This document shows, piece by piece, positions 31,901 to 42,600 of a stretch of 44,595 bases of DNA. Position numbers and translations under genes: made by a program. The stretch lies in the IMG/VR virus record IMGVR_UViG_3300042321_000894, positions 1-44,595 of that record. One strand, written 5' to 3'. The notes beneath the pieces are model-generated. The model ran no database searches, was not told the DNA's origin, and saw only the letters and a list, made by a program, of their open reading frames with translations. The DNA is from a virus. Numbering within the stretch: the stretch's first letter is position 1; each line of letters starts with the position of its first letter.

Positions 31901-33664
31901 GATAAAGAAATTGAGGCTCGACAAAAATTAGTTAGTTTAGTTGCTAAGACTGAAGAATTAAGAGCAAAGGCAAGAGGCACAGAATTAACTTCTGCTCAAA
32001 AAGAGTCATTTAGAGTACAAGAGGCACAAGTTGGATTACGTGGATTAAAAGATGTTCGTGGCAATCAATTACAAGCTGGAAATGTTCAGCAATTATCCGC
32101 TACAAGAGCCGCAGCTTTTGAAGAAAGAGCTTCAATAGAGGCGGATATCAAGGCTGGTAAAGTTACAGCTGATAGAGCTAAACGAGAAATAGAACTAAAT
32201 AATATAATAGAGAAAACTACAGCAGAATTAAATCGTCTTACTGATCAAAGCGATAAAGCTGCTGATATATTAGGTGAAATAGATAAAGAAAGACAAAAAA
32301 GAGAAACAGGTAAGGGTTTAGTAGAAGAGTTTGTTGTTGGTGGTGCTGATCAACGTAAAGCTATTAATCAAGCATTTGCTGGTGTGCAAGCAGCAATTAA
32401 AACTGGCACTATACAAAATCAAACACCAGAACAAAGAAAGTCTACTTTTGATCTTCTAGATAGGCTGAAAGACTTTGATTTTAATATTGGTGGAGGTCGT
32501 ACACTTAAAGGCGCTCAAGTAAAAGAAGAAATCATTCAACGCGATGCAGTAAGATTAGGACTAGATCCTAAAGTATTAAGAGCGTTATATGGTCAGACAG
32601 ATAAAGAAAAAGAATTAATAAATGCACTAGATAATTTAACAAATACAATTCGTGAAGCCGGTGGAGCTAATGTTGCATTTGAAGAACAAAAAACTAGGGC
32701 AGCACAACAAAGAGTGAATGCAGGAGCTAGAGAATTAGGTGCCACTGGAACAGCAAGACCCGGTGCGCCATTGCCAGCGGTCCCACCCGGTCAGCCAGCC
32801 GCCGGTATCGCTCAAGCGGTGGCAGGACAAGCAGCTGTAGCGGCTGGAGCAGCAGCAGTTCAAGCAGTAAATATACCACAAAAACCAGCTACAGAACAAG
32901 CCCCTGCTGCTCCACAAACAAGAGAAGAAATGATTGCCGCGAATAAAAAACGATTTGAAGAAGATAAAGCTAGGAAAAAACAAGCAGCACAAGATAGGGC
33001 CAAAGAAATAGCTGAATATCAAGTGCAACAATCTCTTCAAAGACAAGGACTAAGTGATAAAACAATAGGAGCGAGAGCAGCTGGAGCAGCGAAAAGATTT
33101 AAAGGAACCAAAGAAGAAAAAAACAAAGAAGAAGAAAGAGTTTTTAACCAATTAAAACAACAACAACTACAAACACAAGAAGAATTACGTCGTAAAAAGG
33201 GAATTGAAGTTGCTGCCGCACCAGCGCAGCCACCTCAAGTTGGTATTGGGCAACAGCAGATAGCAGCATTAGGACCACAGCCAGCCGCTGCCCTTAGTCC
33301 AGTTGCGCCAGCTGCGGTTGCTGCTACTCCTACAGCACCTACATCGCCAACAGCAGCAATGGGGCCAATACCCATTGATACTAGCGGATTAAGTAACGTA
33401 TTTAATGCGTTTGTGGGAAATTTCAGTAGTTCTCTTGATAATATTGTACAGAAGTTTAGTGGCATCGAAACTGCATTTGGCTCATTAGCACAATCGCTAA
33501 CTGGAATAACTATGGAACATACTGTCACTGTTGAGGGATTAATATCTGTAGGTGGCTTGAATTTAGAATCAATTAAACAGGAATTGTCTTCTTCTATTGG
33601 GCAAATGGTTGCTCAAGAGATTACAAATCAGATGGATGCTGAAAGCAGAAGGTTCAGAATATAA
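25967..33664 (+). CDS. Tape measure protein with embedded enzyme-like domains
   Basis: 2565 residues; sets tail length and is ejected ahead of the DNA. Residues about 85-330 fit the TP901-type tape-measure core. Linker motifs of the form GG...DTVPA-L-PGEFVI-K occur near 467-515 and 960-1005, and an IRRFAKGG copy near 797. Between them lie a segment with E684, D707 and D731-A-K733 (PD-(D/E)XK-like) and a segment with DIDRT (841-845) and IISKS (910-914) (HAD-like). Hydrophobic, probably membrane-spanning stretches are near 1284-1345, 1413-1445 and 1500-1541. A Gly-rich linker is near 1250-1275. The rest is helical, with an Ala/Pro/Gln-rich part around 2265-2480. SD GGAG is six bases upstream. 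Confidence 0.9.
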   Translation: MGERFNLTAQLQLQAPTNTRQVISQIRSQLQGVTVDVRVEANTRTLSQVNRSLSDINGSARNAATSFGFLNRNLSEAARRFGVITLATGTMLSFAQSVKRAVGDAIAFERQMVTLSQVTGNTVKQLEGVSQEVTRLSTSLGASSKELLNVAITLAQAGFSAEETRKSLDILAKTTLGPSFEDVTETVEGAIAVIRQFGDEAIAAGGNVKFLESTLDAINSVSKAFAVESSDLITVIRRTGGVFAAAGGSVNELIALFTSVRATTRESAETIATGLRTIFTRIQRTETVQQLESLGISLRDAEGRFVGAFEAVKRLSAGLSALDPRDIRFSSIVEELGGFRQIGKVIPLIQQFTVAQDALNVAQGASGSVAEDAITAQQALAVQAQKVREEFSALIRQLANSSTFREIATGALDLASALIKIGSALEPVLPLLTSLLALKVGQGLAPGLTALLGFSGGVRRRASGGVIRQFARGGFVPGTGNRDTVPAMLQPGEFVIRKSSVNKIGASNLAAMNENGYNLGGEVNIGAAVPEFFNNGQPIQGNITVSTVPSARKKGAEAVGISDTVIGAKTGFGPTTVSMYDQFALKSQNQVTENTPKGKIPQASLFNIANSILGPTKSYATVTAGITDKQQKEFKRITDSEIKNAITNGASKWASSFGVNVAPNSLSFAQDFQLPSGLVGSYFESIIDAFDGRPIGAEASESRRPFDFVNGLTGEANKKLFSALSNIKYIDAKLSQSSIDQSEYTKKAKNQLALESYQNIAGAVAGEYQKLLSSSKNKKEAKSKQQTTQKANLGGLIRRFAKGGLADAPMVDDILQATGSILPKPSSAIQALIKSGGGAVDIDRTLKRTVGDIAYAKAKTPEAQQSVLQTYFRDEAKRLQDLKSASLTQFGQELQNAIKSGQIDPRKISIISKSRRVKGAEDYLSNLFGIPRANMIFTQGGSKQPALDAMRSKGPRADRVQRFALGGGVGTDTVPALLTPGEFVINKKSAQSIGYGNLGRMNKVGKYANGGIVQRFANGGKSEDTIFSSFVPLGGSSNKFMAALDKATFGLLDFGGVALRQLVTGVTSLSNAMNINRSIVDMLGDAGEQLKVSIDQNDAANKRSDRQQELLAGAYAERIKKLQESGATDDQIKSKVDEYIDALEKDTAAKIKSATATNQSSATTATPTAPAATGSSQQDQTLSKLKQYITAKYQAQLNVLASQEALQRRGFKTDADINQEKQRIRQALAQQATAEYQVAKQSVLAANANRGGSGGGGGGGATNRGNGGRGGGGRSTVEKLDAGFGAAQQFVFLGAAAAALAAQMSGLSDVQKQAITETAGFVTGIVGIVGTIGQLITSMFAQAAASTASSAADAIETTASGLSAAADTTESVASVGAGIADGAETVLSGTAAVADGIEATGSTVAAAADTAQAGASGVASAALIGFAAAIFIALAAVVAIAAVFKYQAALARAQAEELKKASDAQLNAIANLTGSTEEFARLQKEQVAKQNTASAKDAGSIGALIGGAIGSALFLILVPIIGPFAIVLGAALGAWLGAATAEAKERERLAEISRKYGGELELSSKLLAESTEAQAKFKQSLQDIDIEKNLTPETRIQRRITAQTGVSTLPSLAISESNRQLQRLAGEKGKSIGELQESDFEKDPELKQIFNNAQQTLAKNLEFLSQSVAESRKTLEEAAKVEITGDESLDDLLKNGGQLAQAFTLSQSAIRAESEARIAVLKAQKDSATTDKTRESLQKAINSEQQRLQQRLSDQKAGLESLIDEQKRFKEELALTTAANAEFRRKLLEINAVANSLTNVDNALNKLAKSASNLDSLLSGANFDFSLDAPEGLTSLENVGDSAAFGAAVDNIAAGLGAEGARLAENVKTAAEIIKKTAQSELVGVKFTAKDKQPTPEQFLEDIGLQPNFLGSALEKFREDFNKNLEDGILDADEAQSLIQPLVEQGKASAEQLNRFNEQQNKAISIYQNFVQQLKDQTDKEIEARQKLVSLVAKTEELRAKARGTELTSAQKESFRVQEAQVGLRGLKDVRGNQLQAGNVQQLSATRAAAFEERASIEADIKAGKVTADRAKREIELNNIIEKTTAELNRLTDQSDKAADILGEIDKERQKRETGKGLVEEFVVGGADQRKAINQAFAGVQAAIKTGTIQNQTPEQRKSTFDLLDRLKDFDFNIGGGRTLKGAQVKEEIIQRDAVRLGLDPKVLRALYGQTDKEKELINALDNLTNTIREAGGANVAFEEQKTRAAQQRVNAGARELGATGTARPGAPLPAVPPGQPAAGIAQAVAGQAAVAAGAAAVQAVNIPQKPATEQAPAAPQTREEMIAANKKRFEEDKARKKQAAQDRAKEIAEYQVQQSLQRQGLSDKTIGARAAGAAKRFKGTKEEKNKEEERVFNQLKQQQLQTQEELRRKKGIEVAAAPAQPPQVGIGQQQIAALGPQPAAALSPVAPAAVAATPTAPTSPTAAMGPIPIDTSGLSNVFNAFVGNFSSSLDNIVQKFSGIETAFGSLAQSLTGITMEHTVTVEGLISVGGLNLESIKQELSSSIGQMVAQEITNQMDAESRRFRI

Positions 33665-36600
33665 TGCAAGATTATTTCAAGTATGATAAAATTCAGACCG
33701 GTACTTCTCTTTTTATGAAGTCCGATTCTGATGGAAATACTGATAAGGAAAAAAGAGCTTTACCACTAGGCATTAAAACTATTGGCGAAGGCATTAAACA
33801 AATCACAAACTGGAATCATATTTCTAATTCTATAGATAGTAATAAAGGAATTAGATTTGAAGATAGTCAACCAAACACTCTTTTGTATTCTGTAAAAAAT
33901 AGAATAGCTACTAGCTACGAATATACTAACAGAATTAATCTTGGTGTAAATGATGGTATAATTAGTCCAGACATTAAAATACCGCTAGCTCAATCTATTA
34001 CTAATGACAAACAAAATAAAGTATCATTTATTGATAGTTGGTCAGTAAGTGATATTAATATAGTAGACGATATAGCTTTTGTTTCTTATGAAGATTATTC
34101 TGATTTAAATCGAGAAGATTTAGAACTTGGTCAAATAACACTATATCAACCATATAGATATCAATCGAGTTTAGGTTATGATACAATTACCACTAATTAT
34201 TTTAGAGACTATGATGCATCTTTGGTTTTTCAGAATAATCAATTACCATTGATGCATAAAGTAAAATCTATTTATGGTCCAACTGAGTCTTTAGATATAA
34301 GCTATAGATTATCTAATAGATTTGCCACATATGATAACACAATACTAAAAGTAGAGTTTAATGATCCGTCATTACCTAAAAAGACACTATATTTTACATA
34401 TGGTGGCTGTCTTAGGAATACAATGACTTTTGCTGATTATCCTACCGCGAATACTATTCGCTACTGCAACAACTATGATTTGTCCACTGGTGAGAGATTT
34501 GATAATACCTTTTGTCCAGTAAATTATTTAAATTTTGCTGATGGAGATTATGCTGGAGAATTTTTTGTTGTAACATATTCTACAAGAAAAAACATATTAT
34601 ATAGTAATGGCGGCGCGTTTGGAGAAGCTTCAAATATTAATGAATCAGATTTTGTTGAAGTTGACGACAATGCTATAACTACAATTCAATTATCTGTAAA
34701 TGCTTTACTAAATTATTTTCAATTAAACACACAGGGTTCTGGAACTTCATTGCCCGATCTAGATCCACAAACTATTTCACAAATTTTTACAAATATTGGA
34801 TTAATAGAGGGCATTGTATATACATCGCATTCAGCAAAAGTGACTCTAATTAAGTTACAACCAGCAAGAAAATGTGGCAAAGTAGATATATATGTGAGAA
34901 AGAGTGGAATAGTATCTGGATTTACTGGTAATAGATTTACCTCACCAGCACATTCATTAAAAAATCATGATATAATTAAAATTGATTCTGCTTTATTTGA
35001 TGGTGAACAAACTGGAGCAATAGATATTCATCCACTTAATGGAGAAAAATTTGTAAAGTATATAGATGATAATACATTTGAATTATACGACGATCAGTTT
35101 TTAGAAAGTCCATCTAGTGCTAACAATCTTAAATCTGTAGATGGTATTCAGTGGTGCTGTATTGGAAACGTAAATGGCACATTTGGTCAAGGATGGTCTT
35201 ATTATAAAACACTATTTTCGCCAACTGGCAGAAATGGTTATATGTCTTTTACTAATAGAGATTACTCTTTTAGATTTGCTTCTAATCTTGATTTAAATAT
35301 TGGTCCTTCTTCGTTTATAACCGATAAGCGTATTTCAGACGCCTCACTGAATAGCGATCTAACATCTTGGGATCGTGAAAACTCTATAAAGTCTATAGTA
35401 TTAGATTTGTCTGAGGATATAGATATTTATGAAGAAATTGTTAGTGAGTTTTTTACAACTGGAAGCAACTGGTTCATACCTACATTGACATCTAATAAAA
35501 CTGTATTTGGAAAATTAATTTCAGAGTTTATTACCAGCATCCCAAATAAAATTTTTGGTAAATCCGCTTTTGGCGTTCCACACAAGGGATCTCAAGAGCT
35601 ATATCCATATCATTCACAGACAGAACTTGGAAAATATAATACAGATAGTGATTCTTTTGAACTTAATAGTGGGCCATATTTAAGTGCATACGATCTATCT
35701 GGACCATATCTTGGTAACAAGTTTGGATGCTCTTTAGATGTTAAGTTCTCTCATAATATTGGCGACAGTAAAATATATAATATTGTTGTTGGAGAAAAGG
35801 GTTCTGATGTTTCTATTGATTTATTTGGATGTCAAGCCAACGAAATCAAGATAGATGGTGGCGTTATACCATACTCTCAAGAAAGTACCAACGCCGACAT
35901 ATTCAGTATTTTTAAACAGCGTATTGTGCCATATTTTGCTCCACATGGTAAAGTTCATGTATTAACTATGACGGTTGATAAATATAACCGAATTACCGAC
36001 ATATCACATAAAAATACTATATTTGGAGATGGATATAGTTTACTATCATATAATGGTAGTTTTCCATTTAAGTCTCATTATCCATTAATATATATGATGG
36101 ATCAGTTTATGGGTCCATATATAGATTTTCATGCAGGAATAGCAAACACTATAACATATAAAGCTAATGGAATCGATGGCAAGATTATTACTGTTAATGA
36201 AATTGGCACAGTTCCATCAACCACACTTTATTGGTATAGAGCGGCAATAGCCAATTGGTTTGGTCCCAATATATACGACTATTATAGCAATAGTACTATT
36301 AATGAAAATTTATCTACTTTATATCGTGATTATCTTATACCAGATTTAAACAGAAACTATATTTCTACCGAACCAATTTTTAATAAAAATAGAAGTTATT
36401 TCGGTGAAAGCACAATATCTTCAACATATACAGCTTATCCAATAATAGATAGATTTGGACTTGGTACTAACTCTAAATCACAATTACATATTGTGCCTTG
36501 GGTTGATAGTTTTGGTAAAAGCGTATGTATCGGAGAAAAAACAACCAACGGTAATCTACCAATTTTTTCATCGTCTACAGTAAGATCTAATATTAATGTT

Positions 36601-39600
36601 ACACAAGGATATAGCTATAATATTGGATTTACTTTAACTAGTGCTGATACAAAAAGCGAAATTGGTCAAATATCATGTATTATACTTGGTTCAGATTATC
36701 GTACAGTAAAACTTTTAGAAATTAACAGCAGTGGTAGCGTTGATTCATATAATGTAGACAATGATCCAACTCAAAGAATACCAGACGCACAGCACTATAA
36801 ATTACGCACCGGTTCATATGCCGGTGATGGGATTAATGAAGTAAAGTCTAGTATGTTTTTATCTGCTCAAAAAATTCTATTCAAAGATGGAACACTTATT
36901 TGGGGTGATCAGATACTATCAGAAAGCAAGTCTAAGATTAATATTTTGAGATACAACTACAATAATAATTCATTAACTCCTATTGGACAAATAACAAAAC
37001 AATTTACTACACCGCGTAGATCAGATGCAAAATTTGTTGGAGATGGGTTTGGATGGAATATTAGATACAATGATGGTATTCTTGTAACTAACTCAATGGT
37101 TACACAAAATGAATTTGGTCAAGATATAGCAACACTTCTTGATGGTTCTGCAATTGGCTCATATAGAGTTGATTCTTTATCCGTATTCAAGATTACAAAT
37201 CAAAACAATGCTGAGTTTCTACAAAATATTTTTCCATCTTTTAATGCCGGTGATGTTAGTGAAAAGTATACAGACAAATTTTTGATTGATTATCAAGATA
37301 GTCTATTAAATATTGGAAATATACATTATGATAATTTTACTTTACAGTCTAGAACTTGGAATGTTAGACTTGTAAACAGTTATGACGCTATAGATAGCAG
37401 AGTTATCTTAAGGGATCCAGTAGGATACTCTTTATTTGCTATAGATTATTCTTATAGTTCTAGATTTGGTTTTTCTACTTTAAATAGTAGTGCTTCATAT
37501 GATATATCACCATACTTATATTTTTCTGAAATATTTAAGGCTGGAGAAATATATTACGATTATTCAGATCATGGTTCTTTCTTGATTAGAGATACATCTA
37601 TCTTCAATCAAACCAGTAGTAATACTTTATCATTACAAAATAATTTAACTGTAACTCCAGTATTTTTCTTTAATATTCCAGAATCTAATATTGATGTATA
37701 TGGCAATTTAAATATTACATTAGTTTTTGATAATTTATCACGTAGATTTTTTGAAACAATTAATGTAAATAATTTTAGTAATAGAGAAACTATAATCGAT
37801 AGTTTTGCATTTGATAATTTATTACCACGTATTGTTCTGTATAAAAAAGACCCTAGACAAACAATAATACCAAATGGTGTAATTGGTAATACCACCACAA
37901 CTCCAACAACTGGCTTTGTCACTTTGCAAGATGGCAAGTTTGTATATAGCTCAACACACAGAAGAATAACTAATCCAAATGATGACTCAATTACTTGGAA
38001 ACAATCCGTGACACGTCCACCAATGTTTAGGGGTGGTGCGCATGATTTGCATTTTTATGGTGATCTTAGTGCATCATCTATAAAAGAATATAAAGCTACA
38101 TTATTAGGCGCTTTTCCAAACTTGATAGAAGCAATACCAACAGAATTACTTAATCATTATTATGGTGGTTTAATTACTCTTGGACAGCTATATGACGCAA
38201 CATATGACGTAAATACTAAACAAGGTTTAATATCGTATGTTTCTAATGATGTGATAAACTTATTACGAGACGATGGACAAGATGTTGCTAATGTGTCGAT
38301 GTATGGTACAATTATTGCCAATACTAATATAGCTCCAACAGATGATAATACTATTACATTCACTATACCATATAGTATATGGTCACAGTATATATATCAA
38401 GGTAATTTTCTTAAGTCAAGCAAAGACAATAGGCCATTTATTAATGATTTTACAAATATTAATCATGGTACAATATCTTCTACTACACCAAGTAGTAATT
38501 TATCAAATCCAATATCTGGTACATGGTCGCAAGGTTATATCAATGATATTAATCATGAGACTTATGATGTAGACAATATCTCATCTAATAAAACTCTTGC
38601 ATTGGGTATACTACTAGGCACAGTAGATAATGTTAATTATGCTGCTTCTAGTCCAATAGGTTCACAGTCGGCAGACGGTCCATTATTCAACTTTTTTAGA
38701 TCTGTTCCAGATAAACGCTTAAATATATATGATTATAAGTATTCATATAATACTGTTTTGGCAACTACATCTATAGAACAAAAATCAATTTATCCAGTAT
38801 TAAATAATTTGATCAATTTTGATTTTTCTGCTACCATATTAGATATTAGTGCAAATATAGAGTCTCGTAATATTGATAAAAGAAAAATGCAATGTGTATT
38901 CAATAAAATTGCATATTTTAAATATAATAACGCGGTTTATGATGACGCACAAAGAAATATACTAAACAATAATTTACGAATTGATAGATATTCTTTTGGC
39001 AAATATGAATTTGTGCCATTACCAGTTGGTATAACTAGAGATCGTAAATTACTTCTCACTGAGTACAACCAACCGGGCATTAGTAATCATCTATTTGGAC
39101 AAAGTAAAAATCCAATAATTAGAGTGGCTAAATCAAACACAGGATTTAGTTCTAACGATAAAGGAACCTTTAATAAATCAGTACAGATTATATCATCTGA
39201 TAGTATAGCTGGTATTGGCGAAAATATTAATACGTCAACTTATATTGATTTAAATGAAGACAAAGTACAAACTTATAATAGCATCAGCGGTGTTCTTGGA
39301 TCTGCTTATATTGGTGCAAATAATTTACTTGGGTCTATGGATATTCTTGACTTGGATTATTTACCATTATATATTGGCGCATTAAAACAAGAGATTTCTG
39401 CGACAACTCTGTTTATCAAAGATAAATCAAAGCGATTAGAAACCACATTATATGTAAATGGTTTGCAAAAAATTAATACACCAACAGCCTTTTCATTATT
39501 TATTGGTCAACCATTTATACAAACTGGCATTACTCTTAATATTGAGGCACCAAATTTTGAGTTTATGTCATTATTTACATATGAAGTTGCTCCATCGGCT

Positions 39601-42600
39601 ATTATGCCATTATCAATTACTACTCCAGACATTGATAATAGTCTCACGCTTACTTTTCAACCATTAGGCACTGGACAAATTCCATTAGTGGTTCTTGGAC
39701 CAGTTTTAGCACCATCAAGTATACCTTTAAATACTCGCGGTTTGGCATATAGCAACAATACATTTAGACTTGTGACTCGTGGTTTAGATTATGATTTTGG
39801 TGTTGCGAATTTAATTGTTAATGGTGTTACATCACAAAATAATGCTACAACTTTGGTTATGAATAGACCAGTAACAGATATTCATACATTAAATGTTGAG
39901 GGCGCGCAATTTGTTAATCAATCATTTACTTTATCATTTACTCCAACAATCGAGGTTATAACTACAGACGCACCACTGTTTATAGGTACACAGTTTGAAG
40001 CAGAATCTAAACACACTACATTAGCAATTATAGATACTGAAAGACCCATTAATCATCAAACCACATTATATATTGATGGTTTTATAGACTCTGCAAATAA
40101 TCTTAATAATGGAGAAAACAATTTTAATCTACAAAGAAATGAATCTATTGTAGACATTTCTCATTTACCAGAAACCTATGCCACAACCTTAACATATAAT
40201 AATAGCTCTACAACTACAAACTCATTAACCAGAGTTTCTTTAACTAGTAGTAATCAATTTTTACAAAAAACAAAATCGATTTCTGCGACAAATGTATATC
40301 TCGGTTCACAAAATAAGTTACTAGAAAGTAATAATGCGGCATACATTACACAGATCAGCGATGTTGACAATAATGCAACAAGAGCATTTTATCGTGACGA
40401 ATCTATAACAAATTTTGGGCAGTTGAATCACTTATTAAAACGCGATATATATGATTCTAATGGTAGATATTTTGTTCTTGGAAGTAAAAATGAAGATATT
40501 GCAGATATAGATATCTATGAAATAGTAGATAACAAGAATGTACAATTTATATCTAAAATTAGCATGGGCTTGGCAAAAGCTGTTCCCGGCACATCGGAAG
40601 CATCAGATTTATTATATGGTAAAAATGGTATAACTGATTTACCATTTGGTGATTCATTTGTCACTATTAGAAGACAATTAAAGTCATATTTCTCTGGCGT
40701 GTTTTCTAATTCTAACATTAATGATTCTTTATCTTCTATAGTTGTTAACGATTTGAAGATTTCTGATTTTAATACTTGTGCAATTTCTTTACGAGTAAGA
40801 CTGTATTATAGTGTTGGAACCACGAATGAAACAAAAACGTTCAATGTAATTATATTATTCAAACTGTCTGATTTACAGACAGGAACATCTAATGTTACAT
40901 CATTTGTAGGTCAAACAACTTATTATGTAGATCATTATCATTATTATATTCTACAAGAAAGTGGAAACGATCAAAGCAAATATTCCGCAGCATACAATCT
41001 TGCATTCTGTCAAGATGATTTATATTTCGAAAGACATAATGGACAATGGGGGCAAATTTGTAGATTGTTAGCTAGCGAAAATTATAGTTCATTACAAGTA
41101 GTTATAGATTATGCAGAACATCCAGATGTTCAATATTATACAAATACAAATAATTCACCATATATTTCTGATTCTAGAAAGAAAGCTGGTTTTGGTATTC
41201 CATTAAAGATATATAATGAATATCGTTCTGACAGTCATATTATGTTGATTGGCGCACAATTATTTGACCCATTTGTATTTAATACATTAACACAACCACA
41301 TAATCCAAATGCGATTGGTGCAGTTTATATATATCGTCTTCCAACTGGATCTTCTACTTGGAATTATGTTGGTGCCATGTATGGTAAAGGCAATACATCT
41401 TCCAATGTGATAGCAAATCTAAATAACTATACTAGTTCGGGAATCGAAGATAAAGAATATTGCTTATTTGGTTTTGATTTTGATTACATGGATGGTAATG
41501 CCGCGATATCTGAACCCGGTGGCTCTGGCTCTAATGAGATTAATGGTGGAAAAGTTTATTTATTTAATATTGAAGGCTCTAATATCGCTCTATTAGATCA
41601 GTATTCTATTAATGATATTTCTTTGCCGCTTGGTTATACATTAAATAGTCAAAATAATTTTGGCTCATATATAGTACTTATAGATAAAAATACACCGATA
41701 ACTTTTTCCAATTCTTCTGCTGGAAATGGATTGATACATAATTTGTCAAATGGCTCAACATTAGTTGCTAGTTTAGCTTATACTCAATCAGAATATACTA
41801 CTCTTAATGAAGCTAGAGCCAACATAGAAAACGAAACTAAACCATATGATCCAGTATTGGTCAACCCATCAATAACAACCAGATCTCAGTATGTATTATC
41901 TATGAAGAGGCTAAATTTTGGTAATTCAACTAGAAAGCTGGGCCTAGTAAGAGAATTTAGAACACGTAGCGATAATTCTAATTTCACATTTGATTTACAA
42001 AAAGTATTTATAATGGATGTTCAGCCAATTGGATTTACATTATTTATTGGCGGTCCACCGGCAAAAAACAATACTCTAACATTACAAACACTACCACATG
42101 AGATACTAAATGATACTTTATTAACCAGCATTTATGGTAAAGAAATTATATCTAGTGGATTAAGTTTAGTAGCTGCTAGTAATTTTGGCTTGGGCGATAT
42201 GCCGTTACATATAGAATATGTCAACGACAACGCAACTACTCTATATATTAGTTCGCAAATACAAATTAATTCTGATGAATTTACAACCAATATTACTGGT
42301 AAAGATATATATAACATCAATACTACACTATGGACATCATCAGCAATTAATAGCGCGTCTGGTATTAATTTAAATACTTATGGACAAAACATACGCACTA
42401 ATACAGCTAAATTGTATACTAGAGGATATACTAATGCAACCATAAATACAACACTAACAACTAGTGGAATATTTATGGACAATAATTCAGCTAGTTTAAT
42501 TGTAACAGGGCATATCAATAGAGCCACTGGTATAAATACAGTTATTGTTGGATATGATATAATTAATAATAGCGGCATGTTCTTTAGTACTAGCGGCGCT

